The notes: generated by a model from the letters alone, not told the origin. A stretch of 64,000 nucleotides of DNA from GCA-2746605 sp963704835 (GCA_963704835.1 CAVPHW010000015.1:1-64000); one strand, 5' to 3'. Shown: positions 47,505-59,566, numbered from the stretch's first letter. Program-made: numbers and translations.

Positions 47505-48392
47505 TTAAATCTTGAATAAATCTTTTATTTTTTGATTCTGTTCTTTTCTTAAGTAACTCTTAAATTCATCAGAAACCTTAACTTTATTTTTCCCAATATA
47601 ACCCCAGAGATAACCTAAAAGATGGAGAACTCCGGTAATTATATACGGTCTTTCACTTAATCTATAAATAGATTTAACAAATTGATAGATTGGGCTATAA
47701 CCCATTGAGTGTGATAAAATACCTTCTCTGAATTTTGACTTTAATATTGAGAACCCTTCTGTTCCTGTTAATCTATGATGTAATAAAATTAAATGATCGA
47801 AAGATTGCACTTTCCAGCCATTCATTCGTGCAGTAACTTCTGTTATAACATCTTCACCGCCATTTTCTAAAGGTGTAAAATCTCCTATTTGGTTCAAACA
47901 CTCTTTCCGAAATAATTGTATCCCACCTCTTACACTATCAGGAGTTTTTACTACTTTAATTTTCCTTCCATTAATAATATCAAAAAAATCTCCACCGGCA
48001 ATGCCTAAATTTGGATTTTTAACAAATTGGTCAATTATCAATTCATAATAATTTGGCTCAAAAGTGATATCAGCATCAAGTATGCCAATAAAATCTGAAT
48101 CAATATTTTTTATTGTAGAAAGTGCCAAATTAATAGCATAAACTTTTGACGCAAAATTTCTGTTTGCTGTATTGTCATTTCTAAGATACTTCAAGAATTC
48201 ATATTGAGCAGCATATCTCTTTACTATATCATCAGTACCATCAGTTGAACCATCACTTATTATTATCCACAATAATGGTTTCAAATTCTGGGTTACAACT
48301 GATTTTATAGTTTCTTCAATATAATCTTGCTCATTTCTAGCAGACGTTATTAAAATGTATTTCTTTCCACTTGTTTGGGATTCTTTTATCAT
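47505..48392 (-). CDS. Glycosyltransferase family 2
   Basis: 295 aa, GT-A fold. The opening KYILITSARNEQDYIEETIKSV, the nucleotide-binding IIISDGSTDGTDDI, the DxD-like ILDADITFEPNYYE and the acceptor-site ENGGEDVITEVTARM are present. A C-terminal amphipathic region (PYIITGVLHLLGYLWGYIG) may touch the membrane. It is the last gene of the long minus-strand polysaccharide unit. Donor and acceptor are unknown. Confidence 0.9.
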   Translation of the reverse strand: MIKESQTSGKKYILITSARNEQDYIEETIKSVVTQNLKPLLWIIISDGSTDGTDDIVKRYAAQYEFLKYLRNDNTANRNFASKVYAINLALSTIKNIDSDFIGILDADITFEPNYYELIIDQFVKNPNLGIAGGDFFDIINGRKIKVVKTPDSVRGGIQLFRKECLNQIGDFTPLENGGEDVITEVTARMNGWKVQSFDHLILLHHRLTGTEGFSILKSKFREGILSHSMGYSPIYQFVKSIYRLSERPYIITGVLHLLGYLWGYIGKNKVKVSDEFKSYLRKEQNQKIKDLFKI

Positions 48393-48455
48393 TGAGTTTT
48401 AGTTTTGTAGTAGTGTAAATACAAATATAGTTTTCCACTGATTATCACTATTGTT

Positions 48456-49905
48456 TTAAGGAAATACTTTTTGCACCATATTGTTAATGAATGTTTTTTC
48501 TTCTTTTGAAAGAAAATAGCTTTTATATAAAACTATTAAAGAAGCAGCTCCTATTGCAAGAACGCCAGGATAATATATATAAGGAGAATAATTACTTAAA
48601 AAGAATATCACTGCAGATAAAAATATACCCAAAAGAACAATAACAAATAACCGCCCCTTTTCAATTTTTACAGAAAATACTTTTTTACCAAAGAAGTATA
48701 AAACCTGGCTATTGGCAATAATATAAAAGTTTATACTGAATATTAAACCTAATATTCCGAAATATTTAATAGAGAAATAGGAAATTACAAGACTAATAAG
48801 TGTTATACATAACAACAATAATTCCAGTCGTTTGAGTTTTATTTTTTAAGTGGAGTAATGATTGCCCAATATAGTTAAATATGTTAAACCCAAGACCAGG
48901 AAGAATTAAAAAGATTAATAAATATGAAGACCCATAATCTGTTGGGGCAATAATTCCAATAAAATCTTTAAAAACGAATAAAATCCCTAAACTAATTATG
49001 ATATAAATGGCGGAAATATATGTTATAATTTTTGAAATAATCTGGGATAAATTTTTGTTATTCGTATTTTTAAATATAAATGGTTCGTATGCCATTTGAA
49101 AAGGACCAATTACTACCATTATACTTATCTGAGCAATTTTGAATGCTAATGAATAAACTGCAACTTCCTCGAGGCTTCTAAATACACCTAATAAATATAT
49201 TCCAATTGTATTCATTAGTAAGCCTCCAGCCATTGCGAATATTAACGGAGAGCCGAATCGAAGTAATAAATTTAGTGTTTTAGCTTTAAGAGTAAATCCA
49301 TGTTTAATTGTTAACCAAATAACAATTAAGAACCACATTAACCCATAAGTTATAATCTGAGCCAACAGAACACCGGTAATCCCCATTTTAAGAATTATTA
49401 GAAGTACAACTGTGGAAATTAATAGGAAAATAGCTGTAACTATACTAATTATTGTATAGGTTTTACCACTATCGTTCGCTCTAAAATAAGAAAGTATGTG
49501 TAAGCTTAATGTTTGGGTCAATCCAACTAAAACAGTTAATAGTATTACATTACTTACAACAACTGTATTGAAAAATTGTGAAATAACTAATTCAGGTATG
49601 GATAATGCAATAATTATAAGAACTAATCCAGAAGTCAATATTACAGATATTGAACTACCTAAAAGATCATTAAGTTTATTTTTTATTTCATAATCCGCAA
49701 AAAAACGTATCAGTGCTGTTCTCATTCCTACATCATTAACGGTGATTAAAACCTGCACAGTAAATAGGATTGTTTGGAGTAGACCAAATTCTTCTTTTGA
49801 AAGATAATGTGTATATAGTGGAATTAGTAAGAAACTAGTAAATCGTAAAACAATTTCCCCGAAAGCATATATTACTGTATTTTTGCTAAAGGATTTTAGG
49901 TTCAT
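48456..49905 (-). CDS. Wzx-type polysaccharide flippase (frameshifted)
   Basis: Multi-pass MATE/MOP-superfamily exporter that flips lipid-linked repeat units. The first 365 residues (SFSKNTVIYAFGEIVLRFTS onward) end in GIIVVMYNTY at 48793. The remaining membrane segments (CITLISLVISYFSIKYFG to 48456) are in the next frame, so one indel near 48815 splits it. Restored length is about 482 aa, normal for Wzx. It is placed beside Wzy and glycosyltransferases as expected. Confidence 0.85.
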
Positions 49906-49964
49906 GAATCTAAAAAATTTATAATAATGGATGGTTTAATTTTAAAATAATTGTTTTTTCGGTG

Positions 49965-51143
49965 TTAGATAAGGTTTCTATTATTAAAATATTTATTTTC
50001 AATATTATTTGAAGTGATTTCACTTTGACTATTTATTCTTCCTGAAAATGCGAATAACACCCAACCTAAATGGTACGACCAACATTCTTTAACAATTTCT
50101 AATTTACTATATTCGTCTTTCGTATTAATACCAAATAAGTTTAAAATAGTTTTAATATTTCTACTAATTTTCTTAGGCGCAATAGCTCGCCAAATTAGAT
50201 TAAGGTCTTCATTAATCATGTTTGCTTTTAGAGCATTAGATTCAGTTAGCCAGTCTAAACCTTTAAATATGTACTTCTCAAAATTTATTCCCGAAGCTTC
50301 TTGAATCGCATAAAGTGCCATTGGAGCCATTGCATCTTGGTGTACAGAGTAGACAGGATATTTGCTAATTACTTTTCCATTTGATGAATTGTAGTGCCAC
50401 ATCCATTCACCGTTATTTCCTTGATGATCACAAATTTTTTGAGCACATTCCTTAGAAATTGTTAGGGCTTCGTTATCTTGCATTTTTTGAGAATAAAGTG
50501 AAAAAGCAATAATAGGATATACTTGATCAGCAAAACTTGCAACATTTCCTCTTAGTTTTCCCTCAAAAGTATTATTTCCTTGATGTCGAAAAATTCCAAA
50601 ACCATCATAGTTACGATGAATATCTGAATAAACTTTTTTAATAAGATCTTCGATGGAATTTTTGAATTTATCACTAAAAGTACTTGACAATAATAATCCT
50701 GTTAAAAACCAGGAAAGTTCAACCGTCAATTTGGATTTAGAGTCATTAAATTCATTATAAATATAATGTAAATCTACTTTTGATAGAAGGGTTGTGATTT
50801 CTTCTTGTGATATTAACGAAGCCGCCCATAGTAATAATCCTATTTCACCAATACCAGTATACTTATCAGCTTGACGAACATGATGGTTTATTACATCTTT
50901 AAGATTAATATCAATCTTAATATTATTTATTTCGGCAGTACGCAATCCTATCAAATTAATAAGAGTATATCTTGTACTAATGTTTTCGTGAATTATCTTA
51001 TCTAGAACTAATTTTTTTTTAAATGCAAATTCAAATTTTTCAGGAATATACATTTCATTTAGGCCGTCTATTGCTATCCGAACTATACTTCCAAGAAGTT
51101 GATTATAGTGTGAATTATTTATCGAATAATTATTTTTTTCCAT
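49965..51143 (-). CDS. Unrecognised polysaccharide-locus protein, intact copy
   Basis: 392 aa. I do not recognise the family with certainty. It is soluble and helical, with repeated G/W/E blocks (GIGEIGLLLWAASLIS, LTVELSWFLTGLLLSS, NNGEWMWHYNSSNGKVIS, YPVYSVHQDAMAPMALYAI) that suggest an alpha/alpha-toroid as in glycoside hydrolases or terpene cyclases. The HQDAMAP and NGEWMWHY motifs are identical or nearly so in a second copy at 52717-53891, so they are likely functional. The two copies flank the Wzy gene. A role in polymer modification or glycan turnover is only a guess. Confidence 0.7.
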   Translation of the reverse strand: MEKNNYSINNSHYNQLLGSIVRIAIDGLNEMYIPEKFEFAFKKKLVLDKIIHENISTRYTLINLIGLRTAEINNIKIDINLKDVINHHVRQADKYTGIGEIGLLLWAASLISQEEITTLLSKVDLHYIYNEFNDSKSKLTVELSWFLTGLLLSSTFSDKFKNSIEDLIKKVYSDIHRNYDGFGIFRHQGNNTFEGKLRGNVASFADQVYPIIAFSLYSQKMQDNEALTISKECAQKICDHQGNNGEWMWHYNSSNGKVISKYPVYSVHQDAMAPMALYAIQEASGINFEKYIFKGLDWLTESNALKANMINEDLNLIWRAIAPKKISRNIKTILNLFGINTKDEYSKLEIVKECWSYHLGWVLFAFSGRINSQSEITSNNIENKYFNNRNLI

Positions 51144-51312
51144 TATCTCTTAATGTATAGACTTTCTAATTAATAATATTATTTTTTTATGCTTCCAATT
51201 ATTTTAAATAAAAATACTGAATTTAAATGTAGCTTATTGATAAATTAAATTCTATTGTTCAATCATTAGCCAATATAATTTACAGATATTCTTTTTACTA
51301 ATTTAATAGCAA

Positions 51313-52638
51313 TTAATTAATTTGAACACTTTTGTTATTTTGCAAATTTGTATTCCAAATTGCTCCCAAAATAACCCAGGATAACCAAAAAAATATATCG
51401 GTTGGTTGACTGTAACCAGTCAAAGATGATTCAACAAAATTTGTTATTAGTACAACTATTATTGTAAATATCGCAAAAGCTTTTTCAGGGCTGAATGGTA
51501 CTGACAATGAAAATTTTAATGGGAATAACAAAACGATTGCCCATAGTAATAAACCAAAAATACCTAATCCAACAATTATTGACAAATAGCCGCTATGCAT
51601 TGATTGCCTAACATTCCTTTCAATAAAACTGTCTTCAAGATCTACCTTTAATTCATTTTGAAAGATTGCGCCTTCCACACCATACCCATAGCCAAACAAA
51701 GGTCTTTCTTTAACAAACACAATTGCGCTATTCCAAATATCCTCTCTGGCACTTAAATCCGTTACATTTAAACTTTCTCCTCGCTCAAAACTAGCTGGTG
51801 AAAAATTGAGTAATATTATAATTAAAAATCCCATTATGGATGATACAGAAAATAGTTTCACCCAATTTTTTTCTAGAAGCAACCAAATAAATACTCCGAC
51901 AGATGAGGCAAGAATAGTTGTTCTTGAACCAGATAAAATATGTAAACCAATATTTATAAGTAATGGTATTAAAACTAAATACTTTTTATTGTTTTGTGTT
52001 GTATAGAATTTCCAAATAAGAATAGGGTAGCTAAGCATGATAAAAGCACCGTTGGAATTTGGTTGTTCCCATAAACCAATTAATCTATTTGCTTTCCACC
52101 ACCAAACTCTTGATGGAAAAACGAAAATACTTAACAATGTTAGGAAAATAATTATAGTAACGAGAACGAATAGGGAATTTAATGCCTTCTTTATATTGTC
52201 ATCTTCTTTTAACCATACATTTAACCCTAAAAGAAATCCAATTACTGCAAATAGAAGTCCAGAACGAATTAATGTAAATCTTTGATCTAAAGAATAGAGT
52301 ATTGAAGAAAATGAAAATACTGCAAAAACAATTAAAAGAAAAAAATGAATTGGAATTTGCCATTTATCTTTAGAAATATTTGACAAGTATTTGAAAATTC
52401 CAACGGTTCCCAATATAACTAAGATTGCTGCCCGTATCATTCCACCTATTTCAATAGTTGCTTCCGTTACAACTAGAGGGTCTTCAGGTAAGTTTTCATA
52501 AAAAATTGCTGAGATAAGTGGTGTTAGTGCAAAAAAGAATACTGCAATTTCCATTTTTTTTTGGCACAGGTATACAAAGAAAATTCCTGCCAGAATAACA
52601 ATGCCAAATAAAAACCAAATATATAAATCATCGATCAA
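51313..52638 (-). CDS. O-antigen polymerase/ligase family (Wzy-like)
   Basis: 441 aa with about eleven membrane segments and the PF04932 region. GSRTTILASSVGVFIWL is followed by a large loop containing SAREDIWNSAIVFVKERPLFGYGYG, the conserved Arg-rich stretch of Wzy and WaaL proteins. Given Wzx, Wzc and Wza in the same unit, polymerase is the likelier role. The 169 bases between it and the neighbouring gene are AT-rich without features. Confidence 0.85.
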   Translation of the reverse strand: MIDDLYIWFLFGIVILAGIFFVYLCQKKMEIAVFFFALTPLISAIFYENLPEDPLVVTEATIEIGGMIRAAILVILGTVGIFKYLSNISKDKWQIPIHFFLLIVFAVFSFSSILYSLDQRFTLIRSGLLFAVIGFLLGLNVWLKEDDNIKKALNSLFVLVTIIIFLTLLSIFVFPSRVWWWKANRLIGLWEQPNSNGAFIMLSYPILIWKFYTTQNNKKYLVLIPLLINIGLHILSGSRTTILASSVGVFIWLLLEKNWVKLFSVSSIMGFLIIILLNFSPASFERGESLNVTDLSAREDIWNSAIVFVKERPLFGYGYGVEGAIFQNELKVDLEDSFIERNVRQSMHSGYLSIIVGLGIFGLLLWAIVLLFPLKFSLSVPFSPEKAFAIFTIIVVLITNFVESSLTGYSQPTDIFFWLSWVILGAIWNTNLQNNKSVQIN

Positions 52639-52716
52639 GTTTAATCCTAATTTTGCAAAATGATTATGGCTGAAAAAAGTTTAGTTTTTTGAAAAATAAC
52701 AAGATAATTTAAAATA

Positions 52717-53891
52717 CTAGTTGAAATTATAAATTTTCAAACTTTTGGTTGAATTTATACTATTAGTATTTTCATTTTCAACCCTGCCGGCAAATGTATA
52801 TAAAATCCACCCAAAATTATAAGACCAAGTTTCTTTTATTGGTTCAACCTCAGTGTAATTATTATCGTTTTGAATACCCAGTATGTTCAATGTTGAATTT
52901 AATTTTCTGTGTATTTGTTTTGGCGTAATGCATTCCCAAATAGTTCCCATTTCTTCATCTATCATTCCGATATTTGAAGGATTAGCATAACCAAACCAAT
53001 TCAAACCTTTATTTATATATTCGTCGAAATTTCGACCAGAGGCTTTTTGGATTGAAAAAAGTGCCATTGGAGCCATTGCATTTTGATGGACAGAATATAT
53101 TGGGTACATACTTAATACTTTACCAGTTTGAGCATTATAATGCCAATTCCATTCACCATTCTCACCTTGCTTTTCGCAAATTTTTTGTGCACATTCTTCT
53201 GCTATTAGCAGAGCTTCTTCATTTTGTATTTGCTGGGAATATAGGACAATGCATAAATGGGGTAAACTTGATCTGCAAAACTTCCAATATTTGCTCTAAT
53301 TTTTCCATTGAATGTATCGATATATTCATGTCTAAAAATTCCATTATCCCCCATAATTTTTTCTAATTTTTGTATAAAGTTTTGTGGGTAAATTTCTGTA
53401 GAATTCTTTTAAATTTATTATTAAATGTGGAAGCAAATAATATTCCCGTTAAGAACCAAGAAAGTTCCATTGTGTAACCTGATTTTGAATCTTTAGCTGT
53501 ACTCAAGATTTCATCAAAATTAATTTTTGTAAGTATTTTAGTAATATGTTCGGGCGAAATTAAAGCAGTTGCCCACAGCAATAAACCAACTTCTCCTATT
53601 CCATTGAATTTATCTGAGTTTCTAATTTGATTTAACAATATTTTATTCAGATTCATACTAATATCAATGTTATGGTTTTGTGCTTTGTTAAGACCTAAAA
53701 GATTTATCAATGTATATCGGGGATTCACGCCTTCAAAATTAAATGAATTACCACTTTTTATTTTTTTATATGGCGAATTCTTGAGAATCGGGTAAATACA
53801 TTTCTTCAAGACCTTTAATTGATATATTTATTAAATCGGTAAGAAGATTATTGTGTTTTATGTTTTTTTTGTAAGTGTAATAGTTTTTCAT
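52717..53891 (-). pseudogene. Second copy of the unrecognised polysaccharide-locus family, disrupted
   Basis: Paralog of the 49965-51143 protein; 1175 bases, one short of the intact paralog's reading length. Starting at ATG 53891 it reads HNNLLTDLINISIKGLEEMY. It then shifts to 53809-53363 (NPRYTLINLLGLNKA, GIGEVGLLLWATALIS). It shifts again through a middle part (GENGEWNWHYNAQTGKVLS on the minus strand near 53150) and ends in 53109-52717 (MYPIYSVHQNAMAPMALFSI). The key blocks are conserved in spite of at least three shifts. Its start overlaps the end of the DUF354 gene. Confidence 0.6.
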
Positions 53892-54994
53892 TTTTTTCTT
53901 TTGGTATAACATTTTTCTCGCCTGATATTTCAGTTATGAGGTTTTCTAAATCACTTACTATTGAATGTAGGGCTAATGAATTAATATTTTCGAGTTTATT
54001 TGGTCTAGTTCTCTTTTTTATTTTAATTTTTACTTTTATGTCTTCAATTGTCTTAATAAGAATTAGGCGGCCAGTTTTTGCTAAATATTTATCAACATCA
54101 CCAATTTTACCCTTAAAAATACTATAAACTGGAACACCAAGTGCAGCTGCCTCTCTGTTCATTGTTCCACCACCACTAATTACTAAATCAGAATACCACA
54201 TTAAACTAAGCCCATCTACAACATCATTTGGAATACAAAACTTATCATCATCAAATTGCTGCTTGTATTTAGATTTAATTTCTTCTTTTTGCCTGTCATC
54301 CCTTGGCAAAATTATGGTTTTAACATTATCACTATTTGTTAAGAAATCAATGACTTCATCAAATAATTTATCACTTTCTGGATTGTGATAATGAGCCTCA
54401 TGAGCAGGTGGTCTTAATATTATTGTAACAATAGTTGAATTCATCTTAAAATAGTTGATTTACTCGATTCGTCAGGTCTAAATGTTGGCACATATATATC
54501 TTCTTTTATACCCGGATAAGTTTTTACATTAAATTTGAATTGTGATAATTTATTCTTCGAAATTATATTTGGAAAAAACACCATATTTGGTTTAACAAAT
54601 GGAATGAATTGAACAAATTCATAATCTAAAAACATAACAATTGGTATTCTTAATAGATGGGCAACAATCATTTGTGATCTCGAGCCATGAGAAATTGCAA
54701 TTGTTGGTTTTCTCTTAAAACAAATGGTAACAATTGAAATGATCTGTATACGAGACCAGCTATTTTTATTAATTTATTTTTACCGTGATGTTTCCCAATT
54801 TCTTTAAAATCAAGACCATATAGTTGTGCAAGGGAAACAGTTTGAGAATAATTTCTTGCTGAAACTCTTAATGTGTATCCCTCATCCCGTAATTGTTCAA
54901 TTATTGGAGCAAAGAAAGGAACATGAGGAGAATTGTCTAGATCAATCCAGATGACCTTATTAGAATTTTTATTATAAGAGTATTTTTTATTCAT
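53848..54994 (-). pseudogene. DUF354-family glycosyltransferase-like protein, two frameshifts
   Basis: Three consecutive frames make one gene: 54994-54668, 54671-54441 and 54444-53848. The opening KVIWIDLDNSPHVPFFAPII is the DUF354 (PF04007) signature, and the family is a GT-B-like fold related to WecB/MurG. The last part has the expected nucleotide-sugar end SDLVISGGGTMNREAAALGVP. The joins fall after FLMARD (the family has an SHGSR motif there) and after DESSKST. Restored length is about 381 aa. The activity is unproven in the family. Confidence 0.75.
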
Positions 54995-55054
54995 CTAAGT
55001 AAAATATTATTTACCATAATAAGCTGTATTTAAAATAAAAAGATGAGATCTAAA

Positions 55055-56470
55055 TCACTTTTCCCAAAGAAAAAGCGAAACAGCCTCATTCTCGTAAATT
55101 TTTGTAACTTTTCCCAGACTAATAGTTTCTTCCGGTTTATAATCCTCTATCACCAATCCTCCAAAGTTTGTTTTAGCCAAAACCTTTCTCAGGGACATTT
55201 TCTTTTCATTAGCAATTATTAATTTATTTTTATTTGTTTTTATTATGTCTTCATCACTAGGGTAAGGTTTATCAAAGTAATATTTATTTAATGCTTGAAA
55301 ATCACTTCCATCTCTTCCTTTTATTAGACTAATTCCAACACTCCAGGGTGCAATAATAGATATGTTTGTATAACCGTTTTCTCTGAGCCATATTCCCGCA
55401 TCCTCACGATCTTTCCCAATAATCACATTAGTAGAAATCCAAAGTGTATAAGTGAAGGCCATTAGTCCAATTAATGCAAATCCAAAATAATATTTATTTG
55501 GTTTTTTACTGGTTAAATAATAACCTAAAGGAAATGATAACGTCCAAAAAACTGGTAACTGAAAACTGCCAAGTTCAATAAAAAATGTAGACCCAATAAA
55601 AAGTAATAATAGCTGAGGAATAGTAGCAAAAATCAATGTTAAAGAAATTTGTTTTTCTTCTTTTAAACTCAATATAAATCCTTTTCCCAAATAGTAGATA
55701 AAGAAATTGAAATTCAATAACACAAATAACCCAAACGCTAAAATTCTATAACTAACGCCTCTGCCACTTTGCTCCGTTCCTAAAGGACTTAATAAAGCAA
55801 ATAGATTAGAACCTATTGCCAAATAAATACATGCATACAGGGTTATTGCCGTAATTCCAACAATCAAAGAATTTTTTAGAGTTTTTTTATTGAAACCTTT
55901 TAGAAATATTAGTCCAAATGCTAAACCAGATAAAGGCGAAATCAGATTTGCAAACAAAAAAAACATACTTGAAAGCAATATTTTATCTTTCAAAAATGAA
56001 AATAAAAATAAAAGGATAAATAAAAATTGAAGTGAATAAACTTCTCCAATTATTGATTGCTCCCAGAAACTTGGAATTAACCCAACGATTACTCCAATTG
56101 CTAATGACTTCTTTTTGTTTAATCCAAGATTGCGCCAAATAAGGAAAGTTAAAACAACAATTAAGGCACCACTTATTGATGAAACCAATCCTGAAGGCCA
56201 AATTGTAGCAATGTTACTAGTTGGAAAAATTTGATAAACCAACCATAATACTAATGTATGACCGAGATGGTAGTTTGGTAATGGCTCTCCGGAAAGGAGA
56301 GTTTCTTTTTGCAAATAGGCAAAATCTAATATTGGAGTTTCCGAAAAGGATCTTAATGCAAAAACAATTACATCAGGCTTAGAAGTATAAAGTGGTATTT
56401 GTATTGCATAAAATATTAAGAATAGAATAAAAAGTAAAAACGATAACTTAAGATTCTCAGAAATTTGCAT
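55055..56470 (-). CDS. Multi-pass membrane protein, GT-C/DUF2723-like
   Basis: 471 aa with about eleven membrane helices and a short soluble C-terminal domain (IWLRENGYTNISIIAPWSVG onward). The IIGEVYSLQFLFILLF stretch resembles the AEVYxL motif of DUF2723/TMEM260 proteins. The long first loop (SFSETPILDFAYLQKETLLS) is like that of lipid-linked sugar transferases. It would add a sugar from a polyprenyl-phosphate donor outside the membrane, perhaps the donor made by the DPM1-like GT2 at 61 kb. Family call moderate, topology sure. Confidence 0.65.
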   Translation of the reverse strand: MQISENLKLSFLLFILFLIFYAIQIPLYTSKPDVIVFALRSFSETPILDFAYLQKETLLSGEPLPNYHLGHTLVLWLVYQIFPTSNIATIWPSGLVSSISGALIVVLTFLIWRNLGLNKKKSLAIGVIVGLIPSFWEQSIIGEVYSLQFLFILLFLFSFLKDKILLSSMFFLFANLISPLSGLAFGLIFLKGFNKKTLKNSLIVGITAITLYACIYLAIGSNLFALLSPLGTEQSGRGVSYRILAFGLFVLLNFNFFIYYLGKGFILSLKEEKQISLTLIFATIPQLLLLFIGSTFFIELGSFQLPVFWTLSFPLGYYLTSKKPNKYYFGFALIGLMAFTYTLWISTNVIIGKDREDAGIWLRENGYTNISIIAPWSVGISLIKGRDGSDFQALNKYYFDKPYPSDEDIIKTNKNKLIIANEKKMSLRKVLAKTNFGGLVIEDYKPEETISLGKVTKIYENEAVSLFLWEK

Positions 56471-56503
56471 TTGATTAAATACTTAATTTAACTTGGTCTA
56501 AAT

Positions 56504-58936
56504 TTATGAATTATTATTTGTATAACCATATTGATATTTTAAGCTACTATCCTTAACCTCACAGTCATTTACAAGAGTACCTAAAAAGTTTATATCAGAT
56601 ATTTGAAGTTCGCTAATTGCCCAGCTTATACTTTCTTTTTCAGTCTGACCGGCTCTAATTACCAGAACAGTATCTTTTACAATTCTTCCTAATGAAAGTG
56701 CATCTGAAACTCGTGTTATTGGCGGAGTATCAAAAATAACAAAATCGTAGTATTTCAAATTATTAAGTAAAGTATTCATTCTTTCAGATGCTAATATTTC
56801 TCCGGAAATATTTGTAAAAACTCCAGTTGGTAAAATATCAATGTTCATCAGTAAATTGGAATTTTGTGTTAATTTAATAGGTTTATAAATATTTGGTGTT
56901 TCTGTTTTTTCAGTTAAATAATCAATCAAACCAGATGAATATTTTGGCAAACCAAATGCATCTGCAATACTTGGTTTTTTAATATCGCAATCAATTAATA
57001 ATACTTTTTTCCCGATTGTGCAATAGTTATAGCCAAATTTGCTGATACTGTTGTTTTCCCAGCATTTTCTTCACAGCTCGTAATCATTACTGTTTTTGGT
57101 AGTTTGCTTATTTTAGCTACTTAATTTTGTTTCAAGAGTTCTGTAGGCTTCTTTATATCTAAGTTTATCTTCCATCATGCTTACAAATTTATCTTTAACA
57201 ATTTCAGTTGTGTTTATTTTTTTACTTAAATTTTTATCATATGGTGGAATCACACTTAAAATTGGAAAGTTAAATTCTCTTTCAATATCATAAATATCGG
57301 TTATTTTTTTATCAGTAAAGTTTGTATATGAATGCTCCAATCATACCTAATAATTATTCCAAATACTCCTGCAAATAGTAGATTTAGTTTTTTATTTGGA
57401 GCAATTGGTTTTATTGGATTCAATTGCTTTATCTAGAATAATTATATCTTGAAGTTTGGATAGTTCTGCTACTCTCATTTCTTCTCGTTTTTCAAGCATA
57501 AGATTATACATTTTTTCTAAAGCTTCTTTTTGCCTTATTAAACTAGCAAGCCTATTTTCTTGTTCAGGTAGCTTTTCTAATTTTCCCGAATACTTTGCTA
57601 TAAGTACATTCAAGTTTTCTTGTTTTTGTTTCAAGGAATTTGAAATAATATTATAAGCAGTTAACTGTACTTTTATTATATTTTGTGAGTTCAGATTTAT
57701 TTTTGCTATTTGTTCATTTAGAATTCTTACATCTGGATGAATTTCAGTTCTTTTTTGAAGTAATTCTAGTTTTTGAATTTCAGCTTTTGACAAATCATTT
57801 AATAGATTTGCAAATGGGGAATCATTGTCTTGTATTCTTCTGGAGTTAAATATGTTTGATCAACATAACCTTCTTTAACTATTTGCTTTTCAATATCTCT
57901 CAACTTTATTTTATAAATGCCTAAGATCAAGATCTGTTTTTAATTTTTCTGTTTCTAAATTTGATAGAAATTCAACAAGCTTTTTGGATTGTTCATCAAT
58001 TTGCACAATTTTTTCAGTTGACTTAAATTTACTCAATTCATTTTCAGCATTTTCTAATTTATGTGCAACTTCATTCAATCTTTCATCAATAAAATCAAAT
58101 GAATATTTAATATTATCTTTTTGTATCTCAATTCTGCTTTGTCTATAATTTTCAGCTAAGTATTGGCAATTTCTTTAGTTGTATTAGGGTAAATTGATCT
58201 TGCACCAATTTCAAAAATATTTGTTTTTATCTTTTATCAGTAAGTATATTTTCACTTAAGGCTTTCAAAAACATCATTATAATCTAAAGTTTCAAAATGT
58301 ATTTCAGCACCGATTATCTGCAGTAGGCCAAGTAAGTTCAATTTCCATTCGGATGGAGATAGATTTGAGTATTTTACTCCGTCATTTAAAACATTTTGAC
58401 CATTGTGAATTTAGAATATCGAAATTATTATTCTTTTTACTTTTAATTACAAATTCAGCTTTTTTGTATTAAGACCAATATTTAAGTGATTAATTCTAGG
58501 GAAGGAACTGGCATATTCTCTTAGCTTCGTAATTTGCTTTATACTCGTTCAGAGCGAAATTTAGGTTGTAACAGTGCCATCTTGTTCAATAATTCTGTGT
58601 AATCAAGATGTTAAGGGATAATTCATCAATTACAGTATTAAGTACTTGACGCGTTACGACTAATTGCATTTCTGTTTCTATTTCATCTTGATTTCTAGTT
58701 GCAATAATATTCTGGATTCTATCAGTATCTCTTTGATCAATTTCAATTTCCTTTTTAAGTAAATACTGAAGACTGATAAACCGGATTTTTAATAAAATTG
58801 TACAATAAAGCAGCTAGTAAAGATAGTACAATAGCGGTTATCACAATATTTTTTTTATTCCATAAAATTCTAAAAATTTCTTTTAATGAAATTTCTGTTT
58901 TTTTCTGTTATAAATTTTGGACCTAGTATGGCTCAT
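56504..58936 (-). pseudogene. Wzc-type polysaccharide co-polymerase/BY-kinase, many frameshifts
   Basis: 2433 bases, the size of a full Wzc of about 810 aa. From ATG 58936 the frames give EISLKEIFRILWNKKNIVIT and the first membrane segment (ITAIVLSLLAALLYNFI). The GNVR coiled coil is clean at 57793-57392. It ends in IAPNKKLNLLFAG, the second membrane segment. The kinase has a P-loop ENAGKTT near 57050, Walker A' VLLIDCDIKKPSIADAFGLP and Walker B FVIFDTPPI, with a tyrosine tail YQYGYTNNNS. The P-loop lacks the usual Pro-Gly-Glu. At least six shifts are needed, concentrated at 57.8-58.9 kb. Confidence 0.72.
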
Positions 58937-58961
58937 TTTTATTACCCTTATACTCTATAGA

Positions 58962-59566
58962 TTATCTAGTAAATAAACTTGCAATTGCAACTAAAACTGT
59001 AACTCCTGAAAGTAATATTGATGCATCTCTTGCACCAACCCACCAAGTTCTGGGCACATAAATTTTATCTCCAGATTCAATTCCAATATCTGCAATTCTG
59101 TTTTCACCCTTTAAGAAAGCTTTTAAATCTAGTTCAACTTTAGAATCATTTCTAAGAATCACAAGATTTTCAATATTTGAGTCGCTAGTTTCACCACCAG
59201 CCAAAGCAACAATGTCAGTTAATGTTTCATATCCGTTTACATAATAAATACCGGGATTTCCAACTTCACCCAGAATACTAATTCTGTATAATGGTTGTAT
59301 GTTCACTTCAGGATGACATAAATTTTTGAATATGAAGCCAATAATTTCATTTCTAATTTCTGCAAAATCTTTATTTATAGCATTGACCATCCCGATATAT
59401 GGTAGCTGTAATCTGCCATTGTCTTGAATATAGTAATCACCTTTAATGGGATCTGCGATATTGTAAAAAGTTACTTTTATTCCATCTCCAGGTTAAAGTA
59501 CTTGGGCAAAATTTGAATGCCACTGTTATAAACTAATATTGTGCTTAGTAATTTTAAAAATTTCAT
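58962..59566 (-). pseudogene. Wza-type polysaccharide export protein, disrupted
   Basis: The clean part, 59390-58962, has SLBB-type ILGEVGNPGIYYVNGYETLTD, then IESGDKIYVPR and a C-terminal membrane segment. Upstream, PGDGIKVTFYNIADPIKGDYY and DNGRLQLPYIG are the poly-export motif, but it is preceded by an in-frame TAA where the family has a coding residue. The signal-peptide frame from ATG 59566 (KFLKLLSTILVYNSG) is one shift away. Restored length is about 200 aa, short for outer-membrane Wza, so it may be a minimal export protein. It pairs with the Wzc gene downstream. Confidence 0.68.
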
